Shown here: one piece after another, positions 6,622 to 13,449 of the stretch
Position numbering within the stretch: the stretch's first letter is position 1
How the letters are laid out: each line of letters begins with the position of its first letter
NCBI GenBank assembly: GCA_049515175.1
Contig: JBEKUI010000088.1
Span: forward strand, 1 to 15,421
Length of the DNA: 15,421 nucleotides
Direction of reading: 5' to 3'
Origin: JACQNR01 sp049515175
GTDB lineage: Bacteria > Acidobacteriota > Terriglobia > UBA7540
Made by a program: the position numbers and the translations under genes
The notes under the pieces: generated by a model
What the model was told of the DNA's origin: nothing
Seen by the model: the letters and a program-made list of their open reading frames with translations, nothing else
Databases searched by the model: none

Positions 6622-7194
6622 GTGGGGGCTTGCTTGACCATCGACGAGGAACTGTCCAAACTCGAAGATAACATCCGCAAACTCAAGATTGAGTATGAGA
6701 CCTACTTCAGCGGCGGCCAGCCCCGTGCTCCGCACGACACCGTCTTCAGGGTCGGGACGGCCATCAAGAAGCTCAGCGAAGGTGTCGCCAAGCTGAGCTT
6801 TGGACATCGCTACAGGTTCAATCAACTCGTCCAGAAGTACGCCGTGTACAACGATCTTTGGCGGCGCCGGCTGAAGGACAAGGAGGAAGGCCGCGGGCAG
6901 TTCGGCCAGCAGCGCAGGCCGGAAGTTGAAGAACGGCCCGCCGACGGCTCCTGTCGTGTCGTCTGCTCGAACCCGGAAAAAGAAAAGGACAAGGTCGACC
7001 AGCTCCTCAAGGCCATGATCGAGGCCAAGCGCCAGGTGGGCGAGCGCGTCGACAACATTGACCCCTTCCAGTTCAGCAAGTTCATCACCGAAAAGACCCG
7101 CCAGCTCCGCGAATCCCTGGGCTGCGAGAAGGTCCAGTTCTCTATTGCCGTCGAAGAAGGGCGCGTCAAATTCAAGGCCGTCAAGGGAGAGTAG
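6622..7194 (+). CDS. MXAN_5187-like protein of unknown function
   Basis: 190 residues from GTG 6622, or 186 from TTG 6634. I prefer TTG 6634: a GTGGGGG purine run lies 5 bases before it, the predicted transcript would begin near 6611, and the protein then opens M-T-I-D-E-E-L. It is rich in charged residues and mostly helical. Residues 7-30 are a coiled-coil-like ELSKLEDNIRKLKIEYETYF. The middle contains LSFGHRYRFNQLVQKYAVYNDLW, followed by a polar low-complexity linker (about 85-115) and a helical C-terminal part (about 118-190). From memory it resembles the C-terminal domain of the myxobacterial MXAN_5187 family, whose function I do not know. No signal peptide or membrane span is seen. The methyltransferase gene begins 5 bases after its stop, so the two probably form an operon. 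Confidence 0.7.
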   Translation: MGACLTIDEELSKLEDNIRKLKIEYETYFSGGQPRAPHDTVFRVGTAIKKLSEGVAKLSFGHRYRFNQLVQKYAVYNDLWRRRLKDKEEGRGQFGQQRRPEVEERPADGSCRVVCSNPEKEKDKVDQLLKAMIEAKRQVGERVDNIDPFQFSKFITEKTRQLRESLGCEKVQFSIAVEEGRVKFKAVKGE

Positions 7195-7199
7195 CGGAT

Positions 7200-7883
7200 T
7201 TGTTGGCGCGGCGGAGCCGGCTGAAGGTCCTGATTTCTGTCCTCCCAGTTGCCGCACTGACTATCATGCGTCACCTGACCAACGATCGGCGCTGCCGACC
7301 CGGTCTGCGGCTGGGGGGTACGACCCTGCCGCTTGCGGTCTTGGTCTTCCTGCCCGCGGTGGTTCCCGGCGCGCCGCAAACCTCGACGCCGGAGAAGAAC
7401 GCTGCGCCGTTCACCGATCATTTCTCGCCTTACGTGCCCACGCCGAATCCCGTAGTCCAGAAGATGCTGGAACTCGCGCAAGTGACCGGTGACGACACGG
7501 TCTATGACCTCGGTTCGGGCGACGGGCGGATTATAATCGCCGCCGCCCAGAAATTTGGAGCGCGCGCCGTGGGCGTGGAAATCCGCAGCGAACTCTGCCA
7601 GCAATCGGCGCAGGAAATCGCCCGGCTTGGACTTGATCAGCGCGCTCGGATCATCCACGACGATATGTTTCAAGTGAATCTGTCTCCCGCCACCGTCGTC
7701 ACGCTGTACCAGCTTACGGTTGTAAACCGCCGTCTGCGGCCCCTTCTGGAGGCGAAGCTCCGCCCCGGCGCGCGCGTCGTCAGCGTTGACTTCCAGATCC
7801 CCGGCTGGACTCCCGACAAGACCCTCAGTGTGACCTCCGAAAACGGCAATCAATACAAACTGTTCCTCTACCTGCGCCCGTGA
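7200..7883 (+). CDS. Class I SAM-dependent methyltransferase with hydrophobic N-terminus
   Basis: 227 residues from TTG 7200, or 205 from ATG 7266. The TTG start has GGGAGAG 8 bases before it, overlapping the end of the previous gene; ATG 7266 has no such site. The Rossmann-type core begins with VYDLGSGDGRI (motif I, Asp103-Arg110), then GVEI (acidic residue Glu127) and a motif-IV-like DDMFQVNLSPATVVTLYQL. The segment YVPTPNPVVQKMLELA before it is typical of the DOT1/FAM173-like group of small methyltransferases, so a protein-lysine target is possible but unproven. The N-terminus carries hydrophobic stretches at about 10-23 and 42-57, the second ending in PGAPQ like a signal peptide or anchor. 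This is odd for a SAM-using enzyme. A hairpin repeat lies just after the stop. Confidence 0.82.
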   Translation: MLARRSRLKVLISVLPVAALTIMRHLTNDRRCRPGLRLGGTTLPLAVLVFLPAVVPGAPQTSTPEKNAAPFTDHFSPYVPTPNPVVQKMLELAQVTGDDTVYDLGSGDGRIIIAAAQKFGARAVGVEIRSELCQQSAQEIARLGLDQRARIIHDDMFQVNLSPATVVTLYQLTVVNRRLRPLLEAKLRPGARVVSVDFQIPGWTPDKTLSVTSENGNQYKLFLYLRP

Positions 7884-7894
7884 GGGCGGCACAT

Positions 7895-7918
7895 GCCGGC
7901 CCGGAGCCCGGCGCTACA
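7895..7918 (-). repeat. Dispersed hairpin repeat of the TGTAGCG type, after the methyltransferase gene
   Basis: Read on the minus strand (7918-7895) it is TGTAGCG followed by a GC-rich stem, GCCGG and CCGGC (7908-7912 and 7895-7899). It shares the TGTAGCGsCGG opening with the element at 10687-10710, in the opposite orientation. It sits 11 bases after a stop codon and could help end or stabilise the transcript. Confidence 0.45.
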
Positions 7919-8029
7919 ACACAACTTGGAACACTGCTACGAGCTTCCCTCCTCTTGTTGCATCCGGTGGATTTGTGAGATGCTCAACCCCGTGTAAGCC
8001 TGTTTCACTTTTCCCGAAGGAGATGAGCG

Positions 8030-8899
8030 ATGGCGTGCAACCCGGAAGTGCTGAAGCATGTTCCTCTCTTCGCTTTGCTCGACGAAGAAGAGATGGCGGT
8101 TCTCGCTGGACAAGTGGAGCTCAAGAAGTTTGCTCCACGCCAGCGCATTTACAAGATGGGCGACCAGGGCGGACAAGCCTACGTGGTGGTTTCGGGAAGA
8201 GTGCGCGTCAGCACCGTGGACGAAGACCATCAGGAAGTCGTCATCGATGAACCGGGAGGCGGCGAATTCTTTGGTTTCGCCTCCATGCTCGAGCAGACAC
8301 CTCATCAAAGCGGCGCGATTGCCCTGGAAGGGGCCGTCTGTATCGAGGTCAGCCGGGATGACATTGCCGTGCTGCTGCAGCGCAAGCCGCTCGCGGGAAT
8401 GGACATGCTGACCGTCCTGGGCCGCCACTTTCACGCTTCGCAGCAACTCGTGCGCAGTCGCGCCATGCGCAATCCGAACGAAGTGATCGAAAGTGAGGCG
8501 ACCCTAGGTGACCGCACCGCTGACGCCGTGGCCGGGCTTGGAGGATCGTGGACGTTCATCATCGTGTTCCTTGCTCTCCTGGGCTTCTACACGAGCGTCA
8601 ACGTGTCCCTGGGGCGAACCGCCTGGGATCCTTATCCCTTCATTCTCCTCAACCTCTTCCTCTCCATGCTCGCCGCCCTTCAGGCGCCGGTCATCATGAT
8701 GAGCCAGAACCGGCAGGACGCCAAGGATCGGCTGCGCGGCGAGCTCGACTACCATGTCAACCGCCGCGCCGAAGCGGAGATTCAGGGCATGGCACGCAAG
8801 CTGAACCTCCTGGGAGAGCAGGTGGGCGACGTCGAGGACTTGATTCGGGAGAAACTCTTATCCGAGCGCGATCGAAATGCGAAGCCTGCACAAAGCTGA
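8030..8899 (+). CDS. cNMP-binding-fold protein fused to a DUF1003 membrane domain
   Basis: 289 residues with a strong Shine-Dalgarno sequence (GAAGGAG) 8 bases before the ATG. Residues about 10-135 form a cyclic-nucleotide-binding (Crp-type) beta-roll: VPLFALLDEEEM, YVVVSGRVRVS, GGGEFFGFASML. The phosphate-binding cassette is degenerate: the usual Glu of FGE is Phe82-region FGF, and the Arg of the RSA motif is replaced (HQSGA), so normal cAMP binding is doubtful. Residues about 160-255 are DUF1003: GGSWTFIIVFLALLGFY (span 1, about 172-190), AWDPYPFILLNLFLSMLAALQAP (span 2, about 199-222), then MSQNRQDAKDRLR and DYHVNRRAE. The C-terminus is a charged helix. It has no DNA-binding domain, so it is more likely a membrane sensor than a transcription factor. 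It is monocistronic. Confidence 0.9.
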   Translation: MACNPEVLKHVPLFALLDEEEMAVLAGQVELKKFAPRQRIYKMGDQGGQAYVVVSGRVRVSTVDEDHQEVVIDEPGGGEFFGFASMLEQTPHQSGAIALEGAVCIEVSRDDIAVLLQRKPLAGMDMLTVLGRHFHASQQLVRSRAMRNPNEVIESEATLGDRTADAVAGLGGSWTFIIVFLALLGFYTSVNVSLGRTAWDPYPFILLNLFLSMLAALQAPVIMMSQNRQDAKDRLRGELDYHVNRRAEAEIQGMARKLNLLGEQVGDVEDLIREKLLSERDRNAKPAQS

Positions 8900-9000
8900 G
8901 TTCGTGCACCTCAGAAGAACCCTCGCCTGACCTGCGGACAATTCCCCGGGCTAAGCCTAATCCGTTGCCAGAAGTACTTCCCCTTTCGCCGTCAAATTAC

Positions 9001-9006
9001 TACAAT
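9001..9006 (+). promoter_or_regulatory. Possible -10 element of the purH promoter
   Basis: TACAAT is one base from the -10 consensus, 122 bases before purH. No good -35 is present at 16-18 bases upstream, so this is weak. A short hairpin, GGCAGA-TTG-TCTGCC (9047-9061), lies in the implied leader. I see no recognisable purine riboswitch in the leader. Confidence 0.25.
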
Positions 9007-9127
9007 GCCGTGTTCCCGGTTTGCGCTTGGAGTCGGCGGAGCGTCAGGCAGATTGTCTGCCCGGAGCCGCTCGTCGCAAGCGGGTTGAAGAGTTCTGATT
9101 TCCAATTCATAAGGTGAAGGAGCAATC

Positions 9128-10684
9128 ATGAAGAAGATTTCCCGGGCGCTGATCAGTGTAAGTGACAAGACCGGGGTTGCCGAATTTGCCGGAGGGCTGG
9201 CGGCCCTGGGGGTTGAGATACTTTCTACCGGTGGCACCGCAAAGCTGCTGCGCGACAAGGGTCTGAAGGTCCGTGACGTCAGCGATCTGACGGGTTTTCC
9301 GGAAATGCTCGACGGGCGCGTCAAGACACTGCATCCCAAAGTTCACGGCGGACTGCTCGCCATTCGCTCCAATGCCCAGCACCAGGAGCAGGTGAAGAAG
9401 CACGGTATTGAATTCATCGACCTGGTCTGTGTGAACCTCTATCCCTTCGAGAAGACGGCAGCGAAACCCGGCGTGAAGTTCGAGGAAATCATCGAGAACA
9501 TCGACATCGGCGGGCCCTCGATGATTCGCAGCGCCGCGAAGAATTTCGAGGATGTCACGGTGGTGGTTGACGCGGCAGACTATGCGACGGTGCTGGAGGA
9601 GATGAAAGCCAACCAGGGCTGCACGACGCACGAGTCGCGCGCGCGCCTCTCGCGCAAGGCGTTCGCCACCACGGCGGCGTACGACTCGGCCATCTCCACA
9701 ACTCTTCAGAAGCTGGCCGGCGACGGACCCTTCCCCATGAATCTCCACATGAACTTCCGCAAGACACTCGACCTGCGCTACGGCGAGAATCCGCACCAGA
9801 AGGCGGCGCTCTACGTCGATCCTTCGGTCGCCGGACGCGGACTTGCCTACTCGAAGCAGCTGCAGGGCAAGGAACTCTCGTTCAACAATCTCGTTGATCT
9901 TGAAGCCGCGTGGCGGCTGATCTGCGAGTTTGACGAGGCCACGACCGCGATCATCAAGCACACCAACCCCTGCGGGATTGCCTCGGCGCCCACTCTCGCC
10001 GAAAGCTACCAGAAAGCGCTCGAAGTGGACCCTGTCTCTGCTTTCGGGTCGGTGATCGCATTCAATCGCAAGGTGGATGGCGCGACGGCGGAGGCGATGG
10101 GGAAGCTCTTCGTGGAAGCGGTGATCGCGCCGGGTTACGACGCGGCGGCGCTCGAGAAGCTCGCGGCCAAGAAAAATCTGCGGCTCATGGACATGTCCGC
10201 AACCGCCGGCGATCACTACGGGCCACAACTCAAGAGCGTGGGTGGCGGACTGCTCGTGCAGACTCCCGACACCGCCGGCGCTGCGACCGCTGAATGGAAG
10301 TGCGTCACGGAGCGCAAACCCACCGACGCCGAGATGCGCGCCCTGGTGTTTGCGTGGCGCGTGACCAAGCATGTAAAGTCCAACGCCATTGTGTTCGCCA
10401 AGGAAGATGTCGTCGTGGGTGTCGGAGCCGGGCAGATGAGCCGTGTCGATTCCGCCAAGCTCGCCGCGACGAAGGGGCGCGAGCTGAAGCATTCGCTCGA
10501 AGGCACGGTGGTCGGCTCGGACGCTTTCTTCCCCTTCCCGGATGGGGTCGAGGAGATCGCCAAAGCCGGAGCAACGGCGATCGCCCAGCCGGGAGGTTCG
10601 GTTCGCGACGCTGACGTGATTGCCGCCGCCAATCGCCTGCGCCTCGCCATGGTCTTCACCGGCGTGCGGCACTTCCGGCACTGA
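9128..10684 (+). CDS. purH: Bifunctional AICAR formyltransferase / IMP cyclohydrolase
   Basis: 518 residues, a normal length. It catalyses the last two steps of purine synthesis: transfer of the formyl group from 10-formyl-THF to AICAR, then ring closure to IMP, in the cytoplasm. The N-terminal cyclohydrolase domain shows SVSDKTG (10-16), STGGTAK (33-39), GRVKTLHPKVHGG (63-75) and NLYPF. The formyltransferase domain shows LRYGENPHQ, SFNNLVDLEAAW, the catalytic Lys277-His278 in IIKHTNPCG, SAFGSVIAFN, GQMSRVDS, FFPFPDG and the C-terminal VFTGVRHFRH. A Shine-Dalgarno sequence (AAGGAG) lies 6 bases before the ATG. It is not flanked by other pur genes. A perfect hairpin follows 8 bases after the stop. 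Confidence 0.98.
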   Translation: MKKISRALISVSDKTGVAEFAGGLAALGVEILSTGGTAKLLRDKGLKVRDVSDLTGFPEMLDGRVKTLHPKVHGGLLAIRSNAQHQEQVKKHGIEFIDLVCVNLYPFEKTAAKPGVKFEEIIENIDIGGPSMIRSAAKNFEDVTVVVDAADYATVLEEMKANQGCTTHESRARLSRKAFATTAAYDSAISTTLQKLAGDGPFPMNLHMNFRKTLDLRYGENPHQKAALYVDPSVAGRGLAYSKQLQGKELSFNNLVDLEAAWRLICEFDEATTAIIKHTNPCGIASAPTLAESYQKALEVDPVSAFGSVIAFNRKVDGATAEAMGKLFVEAVIAPGYDAAALEKLAAKKNLRLMDMSATAGDHYGPQLKSVGGGLLVQTPDTAGAATAEWKCVTERKPTDAEMRALVFAWRVTKHVKSNAIVFAKEDVVVGVGAGQMSRVDSAKLAATKGRELKHSLEGTVVGSDAFFPFPDGVEEIAKAGATAIAQPGGSVRDADVIAAANRLRLAMVFTGVRHFRH

Positions 10685-10686
10685 GC

Positions 10687-10710
10687 TGTAGCGGCGGTGT
10701 CTCACCGCCG
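10687..10710 (+). repeat. Dispersed hairpin repeat of the TGTAGCG type, after purH
   Basis: The element opens with TGTAGCG and contains a perfect 8-bp stem, CGGCGGTG (10692-10699) and CACCGCCG (10703-10710), with a 3-base loop TCT. It lies directly behind the purH stop. No T-run follows, so it is not a standard intrinsic terminator. Its opening matches the element at 7895-7918 on the other strand. Confidence 0.6.
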
Positions 10711-10745
10711 ACCCCCTGACCCCAACCCTCGCCCATGGGGAGAGG

Positions 10746-10775
10746 CCGTTCGTCCGCCGGGCGGCGGGCGAACGG
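10746..10775. repeat. Strong 13-bp hairpin between purH and argJ
   Basis: CCGTTCGTCCGCC (10746-10758) pairs with GGCGGGCGAACGG (10763-10775) over 13 base pairs, one of them G-T, around the 4-base loop GGGC. The flanks (CCCCTGACCCC before, GGTAAGGGGCGG after) look like the ends of a larger dispersed repeat of the kind found between genes. It could act as a transcription barrier between purH and argJ, or be a passive repeat. Confidence 0.55.
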
Positions 10776-10809
10776 GTAAGGGGCGGCGTCCCGGATCGGA
10801 TTGAGAATC

Positions 10810-12030
10810 ATGTCCCATTGGGAATCCATTGACGGTCACATCGCGACGCCGGCGGGCTTTCGCGCCGCGGCGGTCGCGGCCGGAATCAAGAAGGCGAAAG
10901 GCGCGCTCGATTTGGCGCTCATCGTCTCGGACGCCAAGGGAACGAGCGCCGCAGGTGCTTTCACCACGAACCGCGCCGCCGCCGCGCCCGTGCTTCTCTC
11001 GCGGCACCACCTGGCGCTGAGCCAGGGCCGGGCGCGCGCCATCATCGTGAACGCCGGCAATGCCAACGCCGCCACCGGCCGCGCCGGACTGGAAGCGGCG
11101 GAGAGAACCACCAAGGCCGTGGCGAAGTTGTTGAAAGTCCCGGTCGAACAGGTGCTCGTCGCGTCCACCGGCGTGATCGGCGTTCCACTCAATGTCGATC
11201 TCATCAGCAAGAAGCTGCCTGCCTTGCACGAATCTCTTCCCTCTGAGGATGCCGCCTCGGTCACCCGGGCCATCATGACCACGGACACTTTCCCCAAGTG
11301 TTGCGTGATGCGCGCGGAACTGGCGGGCAAGACGGTGCACCTGGCAGGCATCGCCAAGGGCGCCGGGATGATCCATCCGCGCATGGCGACAATGCTTTCG
11401 TTCATCACCACCGACGCGGCCATCAAGCCGCGCATGTTGCAGGCAATGCTGGCCGAAGTCGTCGAGAGGTCGTTCAATCGGATTTCGGTGGATGGAGACA
11501 CTTCCACCAACGACACGGTCTTTATGCTGGCGAGCGGGGCTTCCGGTGTGCCGGTGCGGCCGGGCGACCGGAGCCGGAGCTGGTTCGTCGCCGCCCTTTC
11601 GCAGCTCTGCGAAACCCTGGCAAAAATGATTGCACGCGACGGCGAGGGTGCCAAGAAACTTGTCACCCTCGAGATCGCGGGGGCGCGCTCGCCCGGCGAC
11701 GCCGAGCGCGTGGCCCGGGCCATCGCCAACTCGCCGCTCGTCAAAACCGCCATCGCCGGCAGCGATCCGAACTGGGGCCGCATCTTGTGCGCCGCGGGCT
11801 ATTCTGGGGCGCGCTTCGATCCCAACCGCGTCGATATTCGCGTCAATGATTTCTTTCTTTGCCGCAAAGGTCTCGACGTTGGTTTCAACGAGGCCGCCGC
11901 CAAGCGCGAGTTCGACCGGAAGGAACTCACCCTTCACGTCGACCTCCACGCCGGCAGCGCATCCACCCGCTTCTGGACCTGCGACCTCACCCATGACTAC
12001 ATCACGATCAACGCCTCGTACCGAACCTAG
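10810..12030 (+). CDS. argJ: Bifunctional glutamate N-acetyltransferase / ornithine acetyltransferase
   Basis: 406 residues from ATG 10810; a TTG 9 bases earlier is in frame but less likely. ArgJ moves the acetyl group from N-acetylornithine to glutamate, closing the acetyl cycle of arginine synthesis, and may also make N-acetylglutamate from acetyl-CoA. Motifs seen: GAFTTN, NAGNANA, STGVIGV, TTDTFPK, and the self-cleavage site KGAGMIHPRMATML, where Thr194 is the nucleophile that becomes the N-terminus of the beta chain. SGAxGVPV-like, DPNWGR-type (SDPNWGRILCA) and the C-terminal THDYITINASYRT also match. No other arg genes are nearby. No strong Shine-Dalgarno sequence is visible. Confidence 0.97.
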   Translation: MSHWESIDGHIATPAGFRAAAVAAGIKKAKGALDLALIVSDAKGTSAAGAFTTNRAAAAPVLLSRHHLALSQGRARAIIVNAGNANAATGRAGLEAAERTTKAVAKLLKVPVEQVLVASTGVIGVPLNVDLISKKLPALHESLPSEDAASVTRAIMTTDTFPKCCVMRAELAGKTVHLAGIAKGAGMIHPRMATMLSFITTDAAIKPRMLQAMLAEVVERSFNRISVDGDTSTNDTVFMLASGASGVPVRPGDRSRSWFVAALSQLCETLAKMIARDGEGAKKLVTLEIAGARSPGDAERVARAIANSPLVKTAIAGSDPNWGRILCAAGYSGARFDPNRVDIRVNDFFLCRKGLDVGFNEAAAKREFDRKELTLHVDLHAGSASTRFWTCDLTHDYITINASYRT

Positions 12031-12189
12031 GGCCTGGCCTTCTGAATGTCCGCAACCCGGCGCAAAGTTTTCATTCGGTTGAATTCTCTTGGCCGGGTAA
12101 ATCTCTCTGACTCGGGTTAGGATAGATGTTCGCGCGCCCGGTCGCGGGGGCGGGCAAAATGGCCGGCGCGCGATGGGGGAGGAATCTGC

Positions 12190-13302
12190 ATGCACATTGG
12201 TTTGCCGAAGGAAATCAAGGATGGCGAGTTCCGAGTGGGCCTGGTTCCGGCGGGCGTCCACGAACTGGTGTCGGACGGCAACGCAGTCTGGGTTCAGAAA
12301 GGAGCAGGAGAGGGTTCCGGATTTTCCGATCAAGAGTACGCCGCGGCGGGCGCGAAGATCCTGGATGCGGCGGAAGAAGTTTATGCCCGCGCTGAGATGA
12401 TCGTCAAAGTGAAGGAACCCATCGAGCCGGAGTATCGGCGGTTGCGCAAAGGCCAGATCCTTTTCGCTTACCTGCATCTCGCACCGCTGCCGGAACTGAC
12501 GCGCGTGCTGCTGGAAACGCAGGTGTCCGGCGTCGCATATGAGACGATTCGCGACCAGTACGGGTCCCTGCCCTTGCTCACGCCCATGAGCGAAATCGCC
12601 GGGCGCATGTCCGTGATGGTCGGCGCGCACTACCTCCAGAAGCCGCTGGGCGGGCGCGGCGTGTTGCTGGGCGGCGTCCCGGGCGTCCGGCCGGGGCTGG
12701 TGGTGATTGTGGGCGCGGGCACGGTGGGAATCAATGCAACAAAGATTGCCATGGGCATGGGCGCGCAGGTCGTGGTGCTCGACGTGGATTTGAACCGCCT
12801 GCGACACCTCGACGACCTTTTCTTTGGCCGCATCGAAACTCATTTGTCGAGTCCCTACTACGTCGCTGACGCGGTGAAAAAAGCCGATCTGCTGATCGGC
12901 GGCGTGCTGGTTCGGGGCGCCGCAGCCCCCAAGGTGGTGACGCGCGCCATGGTGGCGACCATGCCTGCCGCCTCGGTCATTGTCGATGTGGCGGTGGACC
13001 AGGGCGGATGTGTGGAAACCACCCGCCCGACTTCCCACAGCGACCCCGTGTACACCGTGGACGGCGTGCTGCACTACTGCGTCACCAACATGCCGGGCGC
13101 CATGCCGCGCACTTCCACGATCGCTTTGACCAACGCCACGCTGCCTTACGCGCGCAAGATCGCCGCGTTGGGGTTGAAAGGTGCAATTCGCGAGGACCCC
13201 TTGCTCCGGGACGGGGTCAATACTTACGCGGGGCACATCACTTGCCAACCCGTGGCAGAGTCGCAAGGCCGGCCGTACACCAATTTGGAGGAGTTGCTGT
13301 AA
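12190..13302 (+). CDS. ald: Alanine dehydrogenase (NAD-dependent)
   Basis: 370 residues, matching the family almost position for position. It interconverts L-alanine and pyruvate plus ammonia with NAD(H), in the cytoplasm, usually as a hexamer. The substrate and catalytic residues known from the Mycobacterium tuberculosis enzyme fall at the same numbers here: Arg15, Lys75 (VKVKEP), His96 (YLHLAP) and Asp270 (DVAVDQGG). The nucleotide-binding loop is VGAGTVG (174-180), with Asp198 at the end of the second strand, as in NAD-preferring enzymes. GMNVAGxxE-like and HYCVTNMPGAMPRTST motifs are also typical. A strong Shine-Dalgarno sequence (GGGGGAGGA) lies 7 bases before the ATG. The next gene is an alanine/aspartate-type aminotransferase, consistent with a role in alanine and nitrogen metabolism. 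Confidence 0.97.
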   Translation: MHIGLPKEIKDGEFRVGLVPAGVHELVSDGNAVWVQKGAGEGSGFSDQEYAAAGAKILDAAEEVYARAEMIVKVKEPIEPEYRRLRKGQILFAYLHLAPLPELTRVLLETQVSGVAYETIRDQYGSLPLLTPMSEIAGRMSVMVGAHYLQKPLGGRGVLLGGVPGVRPGLVVIVGAGTVGINATKIAMGMGAQVVVLDVDLNRLRHLDDLFFGRIETHLSSPYYVADAVKKADLLIGGVLVRGAAAPKVVTRAMVATMPAASVIVDVAVDQGGCVETTRPTSHSDPVYTVDGVLHYCVTNMPGAMPRTSTIALTNATLPYARKIAALGLKGAIREDPLLRDGVNTYAGHITCQPVAESQGRPYTNLEELL

Positions 13303-13358
13303 CCGCCTTGCCGCAAAACCCCCAACTCTCGCCTTTGGGCTATTTCGGTTCGGTATCG

Positions 13359-13437
13359 ATTGTTGAAAGCTGAGAGCGGATGGCCTTCATCTGGCTGCAC
13401 ACTGTAATTGACCGAATGTCCGCTTTCAGTTAACAAT
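13359..13437. repeat. Imperfect inverted repeat upstream of the aminotransferase gene
   Basis: The left arm (13359-13380) and right arm (13419-13437) are complementary except for a 3-base insertion and two mismatches: ATTGTT, CTGA and AGCGGA blocks pair with TCCGCT, TCAG and AACAAT. The loop is 38 bases. The left arm can be read as degenerate heptads (TGAAAGC, TGAGAGC, GGATGGC). It ends 12 bases before the start codon. Confidence 0.5.
13408..13437 (+). promoter_or_regulatory. Possible promoter of the aminotransferase gene
   Basis: TTGACC (13408-13413) and AACAAT (13432-13437) are 18 bases apart; the -10 is poor. The implied start near 13444 would leave about 6 bases before ATG 13450, which also lacks a Shine-Dalgarno sequence. 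The -10 overlaps the right arm of the inverted repeat. Confidence 0.25.
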
Positions 13438-13449
13438 GGTTATTTGTCT

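Noticed and set aside
6822..7892. A 356-codon minus-strand frame over the MXAN_5187-like and methyltransferase genes
   Set aside because: Arg/Gln-rich shadow; the plus-strand genes have conserved motifs and ribosome sites.
9007..9127. A purine or other riboswitch in the purH leader
   Set aside because: Only a 6-bp hairpin (9047-9061) is visible; none of the conserved cores I know can be recognised.
9107..10705. A 532-codon open frame antisense to purH
   Set aside because: Same phase-aligned effect; the sense strand is a textbook purH.
10702..13266. An 854-codon open frame on the minus strand across argJ, the gap and ald
   Set aside because: Its codons are exactly aligned with the argJ and ald codons (same phase), so its stops would need TTA, CTA or TCA in the sense genes, which are rare in GC-rich genomes. 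Both sense genes are certain, and the antisense protein is low-complexity and matches nothing I know.
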